From the NCBI GenBank assembly GCA_963678705.1, contig OY783203.1, forward strand, positions 29,122,535-29,186,534: a DNA stretch of 64,000 nucleotides, read 5' to 3'. This DNA comes from Panorpa germanica. Lineage: Eukaryota > Arthropoda > Insecta > Mecoptera > Panorpidae. Below, piece by piece: positions 35,661 to 48,570 of the stretch. Made by a program: the position numbers and the translations under genes. Position 1 is the first letter of the stretch. Each line of letters starts with the position of its first letter. The notes under the pieces were generated by a model. It saw only the letters and a list, made by a program, of their open reading frames with translations, ran no database searches and was not told the origin of the DNA.

Positions 35661-36833
35661 CATACATCGCCCAAATGTCGATTCCAGTTAGATCAAGTCT
35701 AGAGACCAATCAATCCCCCCTTTTGCGAGGGCCATGGTTTCAATATTTATATAATAAGGTTAATTGCCACTGAGTCATTAAATTTTGTTGTAAAATCTTT
35801 TAGTCATTAATTTTTTTTCGGTGTCAAATACGTAACTTTCATTTTTGGAACAAATGTTGTTAATTAAGTTAAACAAATAAAAAGAAAAAAATATAATTTA
35901 AGAGACATGTATACATTTTTTATGTTATGTTTTGCAATTGTGCAAGAATTATAATATGACATAATAATATTACAATATATAAACAATAAAAGAAAACTAT
36001 TATAAAAAGTATTATATGTACATATATAATAATATCGTGTGAACATAGCAGCGGTATGTACTCGTATACAACACCAGCTGTCAGACGGTGGTGCCAGAGT
36101 TGCCGTAATAGACGATATCTGAAACATAACCTATATTTTATTATGCATATTGTAAAATTGAAAAGCATAAATTAAATTAGTTGACATATTTCAGGGGGGT
36201 GGTGATCTGCATATAGTTTTGGTAGATGTGAGATTAGGGAGTTAAAGAGGAGAGAGAAGGGTGCCTTGAACATTTACATACATGTAAAACAGAATAGAAC
36301 AGATGACAAATTATAATTTGACTCTCATTCCTGTTTATAATTTATATTCAACCTAAATAGTTTTTGAATTATAACTGTTTTTGTGTTTTAGATATTTCAG
36401 TGTCACTTTTGCATTGAACAAATTTATAGAATACCTAGATTTAGTTAGGTTAGTTTAGTATCAATTGTATCTAATCACAAATGGCTCATTGAAAGCCGGA
36501 AGCACAGACACCCTGTGCGTCTGTGATTAAATCCGTTGCTGACAGTAATGGACATTTCGTTTCAATTATTTAACAATTATCAATTGATATAAAATTCCAG
36601 TAATTGTTAATTACAAATTCCGTATAAAACATCAAACATATAACACGCATGTTTCTACATATATATCATACACGAGTGCGACATGTGCTGCCATCTATTA
36701 AGTATAACCCAAATTATTTCATTACATATCAACATTCTAATTTAAATTAATTAAATAATGAAATTCATTTCATTATACAATTTTGAAAATGTAACAAATT
36801 TTTATTATCTGTTACAAACAAGGAGAAGCTACA
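35661..36833. other. intergenic DNA, no gene recognised
   Basis: AT-rich spacer. Overlapping minus-strand frames at 35864-36168 have no recognisable domain. Confidence 0.4.
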
Positions 36834-37493
36834 TGTTAAGGTACGCGTGCACTTTTCAGCATTGAAGTCATTGGTCACATTGTATCAAACGAATTCAATA
36901 ACAATACCGCGTGGAATCGGCAAAGATACCTGTCAGTGTATAAGAGGAAACTTCTAATCGAACCGCTGCTCCTGGCTTGGTTGATTGGCGGTGAGATAGG
37001 GAGTAAGCAAGCAGACGCTACGCTTGGCTAGAAAGAGACACAGAGGACACTCGGCAGCTATCTCTCTTGCGCACTCTATTCTCATACCTTTATGATATAC
37101 GACCTTTATGATAACTTAATACGACGTTGAAAAGTAGATGCGTACCTTTAATAAGAATATTTAATTAAAATATTTGATTGTATTTTAATTGAATTATATA
37201 TTAACAGCTATGTATCCCTTTGTGAATTTATGTAAATGAAAATGATCGACTCTTGAAACACGGAGACACGGAGATTCGGAGAGCAAAAATTCATTTTACG
37301 TGGAATTATTAATAAAATAAATCATTGAAAATTAGTGACCTGCGAATTTGTGGGCGTCGATTATTCAAGTGGTACGTGTTAGTGGTTCGTGCCCCTTGGT
37401 CCGTCTATTGAGCCTCCTTTGATGATCGATGCCAGCTGGGAGGGGGCGGCTTATCTGAGAGACAGAGGCAAACTAGATACCTCCCAGTAAACA
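36834..37493 (+). mobile_element. possible LTR of a retrotransposon
   Basis: The segment starts TGTTAAGGTACGCGTGCAC and ends CCCAGTAAACA, giving the TG...CA borders of an LTR over 660 bp. An AATAAA-type signal lies near 37315, followed by a GC-richer stretch, as at an R/U5 boundary. Right after it comes 'TTTGGTGAAGTGCCC', which begins with the TGG expected of a tRNA primer-binding site. No second LTR and no gag or pol sequence follow. The call rests on these features only and could be chance. Confidence 0.3.
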
Positions 37494-38570
37494 ATTTGGT
37501 GAAGTGCCCTATTTGGTGAAGTTCGAGTCACTCGTACAATTCTATTCTAACGCTTTACAAGTTCTCTACCTGTCACAGATTTTGTGTTAGTAGTTAGAAT
37601 TTTTTCATAATAATATTCTTTCTTTTTCCAACATCATTCATTAAGTATTTCTGTTTCTTTCCCACATGGATATATTTTTTTTAAGTTCACTTTCATCTCA
37701 TTTATTCCAAAGTGAGAGAGAAACGAGATGCGGTTAGACAAGTAAAATATATTTTTCACCGTTACACTGTATACTTGTATAGTATTTTGTTCAGTACAGT
37801 ATGCTTAAAGTATATGCTATCCTTTTCAACAAATATTTCTTTAATGGTAATAGACAGACGCTATCTCCCTCAATCCCCGAATATAATGTATATAAACGAA
37901 GATAGTATCTAGCGATGGTAAGACAGAGGTTTTAAACCTAACGCAGACCTGCCGATCGTGGATTTTTGAATCACCAAAACAATGTAAAAAACTAATATAA
38001 CGAGTATTGTTGAAGATGAATAATATTCATTAAAAAAATCACGATCCGTACTAAAGATTACATCTATTTATTTCTTCATTTAAATATTTATATTTTGCAG
38101 ACTCTAAAAAGTAGAATTCCATTAAGTTTTATACCCCTGCCATCCCTGCTAGTGTCAAGTTTATAACTCCGGTCATAAATCATAAACCGACTCCGCTTTT
38201 AATTCAGCAGTGAACCGTCGTTGCGATCTCTGTAGGTCATAAAAAGGGCCTTTCCTATGCCAGACAAAAAACTCATGATATGTAATAGAAATAAAGTAGA
38301 ATTTACTCCAAAATGTTTACTGGGCTGGCATTACAGTTATTCTTAATGAAAAAGTAAATAATGTGTGTGAGCACTGGTATGTGCTTACATAACCAGTGCT
38401 CATGAGACCCACTTCCTAGCTAAAATAAAATTATCATAAGAAAGAACTAAAAGTTTAGATTGTCAACAAAGTTAACAATCAAACCCACAATACATAGCGC
38501 TCATAGTCACTGCACCACGTTTTCTTCCTTTGCTAGTGATATATATAATGAAAAAATATACTATATATAT
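37494..38570. other. intergenic DNA, no gene recognised
   Basis: Spacer with no recognisable coding sequence. If the LTR call is right, the first bases are the leader of a lost retrotransposon. Confidence 0.4.
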
Positions 38571-39480
38571 TTCTAGAGACATCTATGTTATTTATTGTAA
38601 CTAACTAGCAAGCATTGAATTAATATTCATAGATGGCACAAGTTGTTCTTTCTTTAAATAGACATTAAAAATGGGGTTGTGTCCTATATCTTAATTTCTA
38701 TAAAAGTGTACTATATATTGATAAAGTGGGTTACTAGAACCTTAAATGTTCAATTATTTTTTAATAACTCCTTATATGTTAGGAGATATTAACAATTAAA
38801 GAAGTCATTTTGCCTCTTCAATTATTAAAGGGATTCAACGTTGTACAACATTCGAAATACATGTGACCTCACAACCGCTATGTTGTTTCTCATTTATACA
38901 ACAGAGCGTAAAAGAGATATATTCTTGACAGAACTGTCAGAGTTACAGGTTACCAACCTTACAGCTCATAAATCTCTGCTAAATGTATTTATATATCAAA
39001 ATATCAAATATTATTTACACCTATTTCGAGAAACAATAAAGTTTCAATAATATGTCTGCCGTAACAGAGTTAAATAAAATAAAAACTTATCATTCTTTGC
39101 CTTGACTTGATTATTTCACTACCAGCAGCTACAAAACATTACCACAGCACTGACCTACTCAACAAATAACTGACGTTAAAATGCATTTCACGTCATACAA
39201 ATATGGCTGACCATTTCTAGCGCTAAAACTACAATTCAAATATTTAATTGCTATAACTCCGTCAACATTTTGATATTTAATAAAATAGACACGCCAATAT
39301 ACATTTATTAACATCAATTTCAATCAACAATTGAAAAATCGACCACTAAAAAAGGAGTACACAAGCCCATTGCGTATAACTAAAAAAAACACTTTTTAAT
39401 ATGTGATTCTAATTATCAGATGTAAATAACTCCAGGCCTCCCCGCCGCCACATAATTAGATTAGATTCAGGCATATATTA
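38565..39480 (+). repeat. segment paralogous to 40765-41045, split by a MITE
   Basis: 'TAGAGACATCTATGT', 'AGATGGCA' and, after the MITE, 'TTTTTAATATGTGATT' and 'TAATTAGATTAG' occur in the same order at 40765-41045. There the sequence is continuous, so it marks the empty site of the family G insertion. Confidence 0.5.
38672..39369. mobile_element. MITE family G, copy 4 (longest copy)
   Basis: Left TGGGGTTGTGTCCTATATC and right CACAAGCCCA enclose 698 bp. It keeps the landmarks of copy 1 plus an extra segment at about 38875-38960, containing 'ACAGAGCGTAAAAGAGATA', also present at 56900 in copy 5. It is therefore closer to the ancestral length. Confidence 0.85.
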
Positions 39481-41487
39481 AACAGTTACATAACCTAAAA
39501 ATCTTTATATTAAATTCGAAAAATACTACAAATACTTTATTTTACTTTATAAAAAGTGTTATTTAATTTACTTCCTAATACGTCTCTGGCTAGATTGCTG
39601 GATGGCACCTTCCCCACGACCACGATAGCTATTTCACAACCCTTGGTCATAATGAAAACATAAAGGTCATGTTGAGTTCGTATTTCCTGTAAAATAAACG
39701 ATTGGAATTCATGTTACAAACACTTCGAATTCGTGTGGATATCAAACTTGATTCACACAGCTTTATTTAAATGTGTGACCGCGATACAATTTTCACTTAT
39801 ATTGTTTATTGTATGTTGATTTTTGATCCATGATTGCTGATATAAGAAAAATATATATATTTCATTAAGAAAATAATATAAGAAATATTACACAAGAATA
39901 ATTGAATATTATGAATATATTTATGCGTTAATTATTTAAATATATTTAGTATTATGTAAAATGTTTCCTGCATGTAATTTTTTATGGTTATTATTTGAAT
40001 ATACATATAACAAATATATCTAACTTGTTTCAGTCGGGGTCTGTTAATATATAAAATATTTTGCAAAGGCGATAGGATTTATTTGTGCAGAGGACCGTTA
40101 AAAATAACTGACCTCTGATCCCTTATGTTTTAATAGGCTGGTAAAAATTACATCCTAATCGATAGCATTGATAGCGTATATTATAAATTTTATAAGCATA
40201 ATAAAAAATGGTTTCCATTACTCCATTACAACATCAATGCCTCTATTATTTCGGAAATCACACCAATACCGATGGATTTTTCGATCGATTCTTATTCTTC
40301 TAAAATAATAAAAACGGCTGTAGAGAAAAAATATAACGTTGAAAGCTAATGAATTAAGTTAAATTAAGTTCCCATGCAACTAATAAATAAGTTTTTAATT
40401 TATTGTATCTTCTTGTAGTTCCAACAAAATCTTCCGCCTCGGTTATTTATGTATGTCCGGGAATTTATATATGTACAACTTGTTATAATCAATTGATCAA
40501 TTAATATCTTAAGAGCACTTGGTTATCAGTGGGACTGGTGAGGATAAGGACTCTTCATCAATTCGTAACAGTACTTTAATTATAATCCCTAAATAATATA
40601 TACTCTAGGGTTAAGTCACCTTGAAAACCCCGTACTTACTTAGATCGATAAAGATTTAATACACGACGTAATTCTTTCGTAATAAATTCAAATGATATAA
40701 ATTAAATAATTATATTTATAATCTGTAGAAAAGGAAAATATGTAATATAAAATTCTAATATTTGTAGAGACATCTATGTGAAACTAACAATACAACTTAG
40801 GCAAACATCAACGACAGATGGCAGAAGTAGACATTTTGTTTCACTAGTTTCCATAGTTGTCAAATGTTAAAATGTTTTTAAATTGTCTTTATTTATGAAT
40901 TTTACCTAATCATTTAAAATTAGTAAACAATAAAATATGTGGAAGTTATATTATATTTTTTAATATGTGATTGCTTTATTCGAATGTAAATTATCCACCC
41001 CAAAGAATAATCCACCTACGTAATTAGATTAGGTCTATTTATAAATTTCCTGTGATAACAGTTTCATTATATTTTGCTGAAGTTATGCATTTATTAAATT
41101 AATGATTAATTACTCATTACTTAGTTTTCTGTTTGTGATAATGTGCGCGATATATTTATGAAATATTTTATAGCTGATTATTTTAGAATAACTAGAAATT
41201 GCTCTAACCTAACATTATGTGACGGTTGCTTGGTCAGAAGAATTTATTAGATTAAATTTAGTGTCATGAATACAACACATTTGTGATATTCTTTCAATTC
41301 AATTATTTTCTAATTGAAACTCTTCAAAAACTGATATAAAGTCTTTAGTTGCGCATAGAGATAATAATTAAATTATTTTAATTTCGTCTATTTAAGGTAC
41401 TTACCTTATTCATATCTACTCATTTGATTTTAATTTTTATGAGAAACGGTATTTGCATTTCAGTTTATGAATATTTCGTTGTTTCAG
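39370..41487. other. intergenic DNA upstream of the GH27 gene
   Basis: No coding sequence recognised. Includes the paralogous segment 40765-41045. Two possible splice acceptors lie just before the GH27 start ('GCATTTCAG' ending at 41463 and 'TTGTTTCAG' ending at 41487), so a non-coding first exon and the promoter probably lie in this stretch; I could not locate them. Confidence 0.4.
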
Positions 41488-43628
41488 ATGTTACTGCGTT
41501 CAATGTTTACCACTGTATTACTTATTCTGGGAGCAGTAACTACTCTAAACGCACTTGAAAATGGGCTTGCAAGAACTCCACCGATGGGGTGGCTCTCATG
41601 GGAAAGGTTTAGATGTAACACAGACTGTGAAGGAGATCCGGAGAACTGTATAAGGTGTGAAATATATTTTTTACCTTCTCTGAAAAATGAATGCAGCTTC
41701 TGCAAAATGATAGTCATCGTGTGATCTATTTTTAGTGAAAGGCTATTTCGTACTATGGCAGATCTTGTAGTATCCGAGGGCTATGCTGCAGCAGGATATG
41801 AATACATTAATGTAGATGACTGTTGGCTGGAAAAATCTCGAGGACCAAGAGGAGAATTATTAGCAGATGCTAGAAGATTTCCTCGTGGCATGAGAGCACT
41901 TGCTGATTATGTAAGACCATTTATATAAAGAAAATTACTTATAAATAATTAATAATATATTAATCGGATTTAATTCTACTCTCACATAAAATGATTTCAG
42001 TAATTAATTATGCAAAAATTAATCTCTCTCTATCACATAAAATAATTCATAAACAATTTATTTATTTTAGGTACATTCTAAAGGTCTTAAGTTTGGAATT
42101 TATGAAGATTTCGGTAATTATACTTGTGCTGGATATCCAGGAGTTCTGGGATACTTGCAGTCAGGTATATGTCAAAACGTTCATCTTATTTATGATCTGT
42201 TATTATTGCTGTTATTAAGAAGTTCTTGCAATTAGAATACTTCAAGTTATACTATTTGACCAGATCGAATTTTTAAAACTAAGTATTCTTAAAACTTTAT
42301 GGTAAGAAATAATTCAACTATTTTGTTTTTAGATGCTGAGTTATTTGCGTCATGGGATGTTGATTATGTGAAATTAGATGGATGCTATTCCTTGCCAAGT
42401 GAAATGGATAGTGGATATCCAGAGTTTGGAAGGCATCTTAACAATACTGGACGTGCCATGATTTATTCTTGTAGTTGGCCAGTTTATCAAATTTACGCTG
42501 GAATGCAAGTAAGTAATTTTACAAATATTTTCTAAAGCGACATATTTCCGATGTTAGTGCTATCACCACTGACAACTAGTTTCATTTACCGATAATAATT
42601 TTATTAATACATTTTTTGCAGCCCAATTTTTCATCAATTATTCAGCATTGTAATTTATGGCGTAATTATGATGATATTCAAGATTCATGGAGCTCTCTAG
42701 AAAGTATAATTGATTACTACGGTAACAATCAAGATGGAATTGCTCCCAACGCTGGTCCAGGACATTGGAACGATCCAGATATGGTGAGAAGTCTAGACAG
42801 TTATATTATTTGTTTATTTATTTCGATTTTATTTGAATTTATTCATTATTTTTAGTTAATTATTGGAAACTTCGGATTAAGTTATGAGCAAAGCAAGACA
42901 CAAATGGCACTGTGGGCTGTTTTAGCTGCTCCTTTATTAATGTCAGTTGATTTAAGATCAATTAGACCTGAATTTAAAGCTATTTTACAAAATAGAAAAA
43001 TTATTGCTGTTGATCAAGATCCCCTTGGAATTCAAGGAAGAAGAATATACAAAGTAAATAATAAAATGAAATGAACTTTTATATTAATTAATTTTGAAAG
43101 ACATAATTAAATAGTTCTTCTATTTTTATAGCATAAGGGTATTGAAATATGGTCTCGCCCCATTACTCCCTTATATCAGAACTTCTACTCATACGCTGTA
43201 GCATTCGTAAACCGCCGTACAGATGGAACTCCTTCTGACGTGGCTGTAACTCTCAGAGAATTAGGACTTTCTGCACCTGCAGGATATCGTGTTGAAGTAA
43301 GTCATATTTATAGTCACTTTTCTATATGATTACTTAATAAGTGAATTAAATGTAAAATGGTTTTTTTTTGAATTTTTTAGGATTTGTATGAAGATGTAGA
43401 TTATGGAGTACTTAGTCCCAATACCAAAATTAAGGTCAAAGTGAACCCTTCAGGTAACATTCTATTTCTATTTCTCACATTGTATTATTTTCAAATGAAT
43501 AAAATAAATTAGTAATTTTAAATATTCATTTCTTTTTAGGTGTTGTCATTCTTCGAGCAGATGTTCAACCAAGTTATAATTCTGTTGGCCGCACTCCATA
43601 CAATCCACTTGGAGTATTCAGACTGTAA
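41488..43628 (+). CDS. alpha-N-acetylgalactosaminidase-like GH27 glycosidase
   Basis: Nine exons: 41488-41654, 41736-41910, 42071-42164, 42333-42508, 42622-42783, 42856-43053, 43132-43296, 43381-43453 and 43540-43628, all with GT-AG introns and a continuous frame of 432 residues, the family's usual length. A hydrophobic signal peptide (residues 1-22) precedes [13 protein letters not shown], the mature GH27 start. The enzyme should remove terminal alpha-GalNAc or alpha-galactose from glycoproteins and glycolipids, in the lysosome or secreted. The nucleophile is the Asp of KLDGCY and the acid/base Asp lies in [14 protein letters not shown] binds substrate. The specificity loop reads YSCSWPV: Ser as in alpha-NAGA, but Val where NAGA has Ala and alpha-galactosidase has Leu. 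[14 protein letters not shown] and [10 protein letters not shown] also favour NAGA. An in-frame ATG at 41467 would add seven residues, but TTTCAG just before 41488 suggests a 5' splice site there. Confidence 0.95.
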
Positions 43629-43808
43629 CGATTATAAAAATACAATGTTATTGTGTAAATTTTATCAAAATTTAGAAAACTATATACGTCAGTTTAGTAT
43701 ACGTAATTAGATTTTTAAGAGTAAAACATACGATTAAAATTAAGAACATTTTATATTGTATACATATGGTGTGTAAATATATTAAAATTACGTTCCTTAC
43801 AAATTATA

Positions 43809-43814
43809 AATAAA
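43809..43814 (+). terminator. likely poly(A) signal of the GH27 gene
   Basis: First AATAAA after the stop codon, 180 bp downstream. Other AATAAA motifs follow at greater distance. Confidence 0.5.
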
Positions 43815-45220
43815 CCTTAATTCATACATGGTTATTTAAAGATCTATCTAATAATTTCTTTATTTTTAATTTGTATAAAGTTAACTGTTGTACGTAATCA
43901 ATGTTGTAACATCTCTAGATGCCCAAATCAATTAGATACTTTTAAAATATATGAATACGTATCTAGGAACAAAATGTTCTAACTTTGTTAACTATTTAAC
44001 AGAATATCGGCATTAAGTAGCTTCATTTATATTTAGAATGTAGAATGTAGACTTTCTATTTCAGTTTGCAATATGTGTTGCATGTTTTACTTCTTAAGTA
44101 TCAAATATTTAATATATTAATTTTAGATAAAGGTATTTACAAGCATATTACTTGTGTCATATTTTTTTTTGTAATGTTAGATAATACATTCATTCCATTC
44201 AGTGACGAACTTGTACAATTAATGAACTCCTTGAAAGTAAAGCAATCCAACACGAAAAATTGTTCATCCTCCTCCTTACGAAAACTTTTTAGATTAATTT
44301 TGCACTCATTACCTTTGTGGTATACCTGACTATATTGACACAAGGGCACGAAGTAATTTGGATATTTAATATATTATCCGACTGACTATCTGCCCATTCC
44401 TGTAAAATTAAAATATGTAATATGTTTTTTTGCAATTTTAAATTTACATTTCTAATTATATTCAAATTGAATTTGTATTTATGATAGACTAAGAATGTTT
44501 TAGATATTTAATATTGTATAAATACAGCCAATAAATTCTAGCAAATATTTTGTAATTAGTTACAACATATCAGCCATTGTTTGTATGTACAATTATCATT
44601 TATTTTCTCATAAAATAGTGCAATAATTTCATTAGTTTGTGTAATGTATGTTTCTAAAGATTAAATATTTTTTCCATTCTTTTAACATGTAGCCTACATT
44701 TCTTCACCTTTCTAAGAACCAACATTCTTGTTGTTAATAAATATTGTGTTTGGAATTATTTTATTTTGAGATATTTTTTATTAAATATAATATTGTATGT
44801 TCTCTGTTTTAATTTAAAAAATGTAATTTTGAATAACAGAGATATTTATTTTCTGTAAATATTTAAGTATTTTTTTACAATATAAGTATATAAACAATAA
44901 ATGAGTTTTTTTTAAATTTCTTTCTTTTTATTATTTTTTGTTTTACTCAACCTTATTTTTGTAAACACAACTGTAATTTAAGTAATATTTATGTAGGAAA
45001 TACAGTAAAAGAAAAATTATGCATAACTATTACATAATTGTATATGTGGGTTTTATCTTTTTTAGGGCAAAAGGTTTGTCACTCCGTAGTTAAAAGTTTG
45101 TAAATAAGTATTTGCTTTTGTTAAATTTTTTTGTATGATTTATGAGGAAACTATCCAATACATTTTAATAAATGTTATTCTTTTATTATTGAAATTCTTT
45201 TGTTCATTGATTTTATTATC
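43815..45220. other. intergenic DNA between GH27 and sushi gene A
   Basis: AT-rich, with no recognisable gene or transposon. The last part leads into a segment conserved upstream of both sushi genes. Confidence 0.45.
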
Positions 45221-45221
45221 T

Positions 45222-45300
45222 TTTGTAAACATGGAATGACCTTGGTTCCTTCCTATAACTGAAATCTGAGCATGCTGCAAATTCTGCTCGTTTTTAAGTA
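45222..45300 (+). promoter_or_regulatory. upstream segment shared with sushi gene B
   Basis: 'TTTGTAAACA', 'TGACCTTG', 'AGCTGAAA'-like and 'TGAGC..TGCT.CAAA.TCT' occur in the same order and spacing here and at 59031-59100, each 35-110 bp before the ATG of its gene. This is the 5' untranslated region or core promoter carried along when the genes duplicated. No TATA box or initiator can be singled out. Confidence 0.4.
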
Positions 45301-45334
45301 TTCAAATTCAAAAGTTTATCGTCTAATCGCCAAC

Positions 45335-47938
45335 ATGGTTCTGTGGCCGTTACTGTTTTTATATATAATCTGTTGTTTTCCTTGTAGTAAGTAGATATAT
45401 TTTATTTATTTGTTTTTTTTTTTAATTACCACAATCTCTTGTAATATTGGTTGTCATATGTGAGTAAAATCGGTATCTAATGCTAGTTTTGTATAATGAA
45501 ATAAACAAAGCGAAAATTTCGGACGCTATTGCACTTTAATTGTAGTATTCATCAACTTTTATGTTGCTTGGATTCTGACAGGTGAAGTGGTTTCGCCATT
45601 TGACTGTGATGGCAAAAATTAATAGATTTAAATAAATATTATTTCGATTGATTTAAACTGTGTTCTATTATACTTAATATTATTTGCAGAAATGCTTACC
45701 TTTATAGATTCTAATACCGCTGGAATACGTCACTGAATGATATATATTACGTAACATTTTTTAAACTACGTGGAATGTTCCCTATATTAAATAAACCTTA
45801 AATACACGGTGTCTGTCATGTTTAATTGATTAGACTCAATATTATTTTCAGGATTAAGCTGTCAGTATTTGCCGGAGTCATGCTTTAGATCTTGTGAAGT
45901 GAATGTGTGTAATTCGTGAGTATTCTTTCTTATAAATAATATAATATAATAATATATAAATGGTTGTCCATTACGCCCATGACTCCATGGTTAATAAATA
46001 AATTAAAACTCAACCTTCAGCGAATGCATCTTACCCAATCAGCCACCAAATGGTAAATACGCAGTGATTGGGACCGCACAAGGCGCCACCCCTACACCAG
46101 GAAGCAGGGTTCGCAACTCCACTGTGCTATACTTTACCTGCAATTCCGGTTACAGACCAATTGCTGCTTCTACTGCAATCTGTTTAGAAAGTAAATGGGT
46201 CACAGATTTTCGTTATTGTGAAAGTGAGTGTTCTTTTGTTGTATAGATACCAGTATTTGGTAATTTTTTAAACCTTTTAAATTCTTTTTCTCAGAAATCA
46301 AAGAATGCGTTCTTCCTCAACTTCCACCGAACGGAGGGTACAATATTGTGGGATCCCCTAATCAACCAAATCCTGGAACAGAAGCAAAGGAATGGACAGC
46401 GCTGACGTATTTCTGTGATTCTTCGTTTACATTAGTTGATCAAGCAACTGCTGTTTGTCAAAGTGGTCAATGGTCATCAAATCCACCATATTGCCGGAAT
46501 TCCAGTTTGTTCCATAGCATTTTGTGCATTATTATATTTGAAGTAATATTTCAACGAATTATTGTATTTCAGAAACCGTTACGTGTGTTCTACCAGAACA
46601 ACCACAAAATGGCCAGTATACAATTGCAGGATCGTCAATTTCACCAGTTCCTGGACAAACCGTTAGTGATTCCACATCATTGTCATTCGGTTGCTCGGCA
46701 AATTTCAAGTTAATTGGGGAATCTGTTGTGAGTTGCAGTGAAGGTTCATGGTTGAGAACTTTTCCGACCTGCGTAGGAGCTGGAAAATCTTGTACTCTAC
46801 CAAAACAACCTAGGAATGGTCAATATGCAGTTGTTGGATCCTTGATCGATCCAATCGCGGGACAATCTGTTCCTGATTTAACAGTGTTATACTTTTACTG
46901 CTATAGCACCTTTGAATTAAGTGGAGGTGGGGTAGCTGTATGTTCTCAAGGACTGTGGCTAAATGGTATACCGGTATGCAATGGTAAGTTTAGTAAACCA
47001 TGTAATAAAATGAACATAACTATTAGTAAATTACTGCAGATTCATTAAAGCTACAGAACCTTGGTTTCTTTCATGTTATGGTTTTCTGGGTTTCTAATTC
47101 TGGTTAAAATTCTCGTTATAGTTATAAAGTTCTCGTAAAGTTATAAAATACTTTGTATTCTTCTCGGGTGTATTCCAATATTTATCTTAATTTTATATTT
47201 CAGTAAACTGGCAATGTTCTTTGCCTTTGTTTCCGGGAAATGGAACTTATATGTTGTTAGGATCAGACGATTCCGTATTACCAGGATTTGACGTAAGTGA
47301 GAAGGAAACCATTCAATTCAGTTGCTCGCCGCAGTTCCAGTTGGTTGGCACAGAATATAGTACATGTTATAAGGGATCATGGACTTCTGCACCTCCCGTT
47401 TGTGTTGGTAAGAAATTACACGTTTTTCTGTGTATATGATTATTATTGTTCAATGACCATGCTGTAATAATCACATATATAGCTTATCCTAAATTCTTTG
47501 ACGAGTGACGTCAGAGAAATGGCGGCTATACTTCGGTTCTAATTACGAAATGTGCAATAGATACTTTTATATTTCTGTAAAAGTGAGCATATCTCTTAAT
47601 AAAGCTTCTAAATGCCCAATAAAAAGAAGTGATTCACAATCTGCTAAATGAAATATGCCGCCATCTCCAAGAAGCTATAACTTTCCTAATAAATGACTGA
47701 TTACTTGATTGTTTTAGAACGGAATGGCTGCGTAGTTCCTCATGCACCATTTAAAGGAAGCTTGTCATTAGTTGGCTCTACAAATTCTCCTATTGCTGGT
47801 TCAGTAGTAGGTGAAAACCAGGTGTTGATATTTACTTGTGAGCCAGGATATAAGTTGTACGGTAATGAGAGTGTCACGTGCTCTGAAGGAGTGTGGACGG
47901 CCAAAGTTCCACTTTGTACAGATGGAGTCATATTTTAA
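45335..47938 (+). CDS. sushi (CCP) domain protein A, six domains, secreted
   Basis: Seven exons: 45335-45386, 45852-45915, 46021-46223, 46295-46504, 46573-46983, 47204-47407 and 47718-47938, giving 454 residues. Exon 1 is a signal peptide (MVLWPLLFLYIICCFPC). Exon 2 is a short Cys-rich head (YLPESCFRSCEVNVCNS). Then come six sushi domains of about 65 residues, each with four Cys, a Pro-rich start (CxLPxxPxNG), a GSxxxPxPG turn and a Trp before the last Cys. Such domains bind proteins or glycans outside the cell, as in complement regulators and insect cell-surface or clotting proteins. No transmembrane segment follows; it ends CTDGVIF. NST in domain 1 is a possible N-glycosylation site. Exon 5 encodes domains 3 and 4 without the intron expected between them. 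Domains 4-6 match domains 6-8 of gene B. The ligand is unknown. Confidence 0.9.
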
Positions 47939-48261
47939 TTACATTTATTTAACGTGCATTTGACGTTTTAAGGTGTATAATACCTTTCATTGCATGATCC
48001 TAAGGATCAACTACATAAAATAAGTTTATAAAAAATTAAAAATAAATTATGATTTATTGTTATAAAATGAGTTTTTATTTAATTAAATGAGTAAAATAAT
48101 AATCCACTAAGAAGATAATTTATCATAAAGTTTAATAATAAAAAGGTAGGCCGCCTAAGTTCTAGAAAAGATGAAATGTATCGACGGAGGAATGGAATGC
48201 TTAATGGCAAAAACATTAAAATGAAATATTATAATAAATATAAACATACTTATTGTGAATT

Positions 48262-48292
<31 letters not shown>

Positions 48293-48570
48293 GTATTTTT
48301 TGAAAAAAGAAAAATGAACGTCACCAAGCAGATATTTTTGTAAATTGATTCACAGCAATAACAAAAGAGGTGTCAGTCGGCATCGTAGTCAAGAACATGT
48401 CAATAAATCTGACAACAGCACATTTAAATAGTTGTTGAACCTATTGTTAGCAAACAGTTCTTCAATTGATTTAAGGAATAAATTATTTAAAGTAAATGAT
48501 TATAAACGCAGTTCGTGATTTGTCTCATTAAAGTTAATTTGCTAACACGATTGCAAGAAATCTTCCCAGA
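47939..48570. other. spacer with (TC)n microsatellite
   Basis: 3' region of sushi gene A, then AT-rich spacer. A (TC)n tract of about 14 units lies at 48262-48289. The last 100 bp are the presumed 5' flank of the first ANP32-like gene copy. Confidence 0.6.
48041..48046 (+). terminator. likely poly(A) signal of sushi gene A
   Basis: AATAAA about 100 bp after the stop codon. Confidence 0.5.

Noticed and set aside
41467-41487. Upstream ATG adding seven residues to the GH27 protein
   Set aside because: TTGTTTCAG ends directly before the second ATG, suggesting an intron acceptor in the 5' untranslated region; the shorter form also has a standard signal peptide. The longer form is not excluded.
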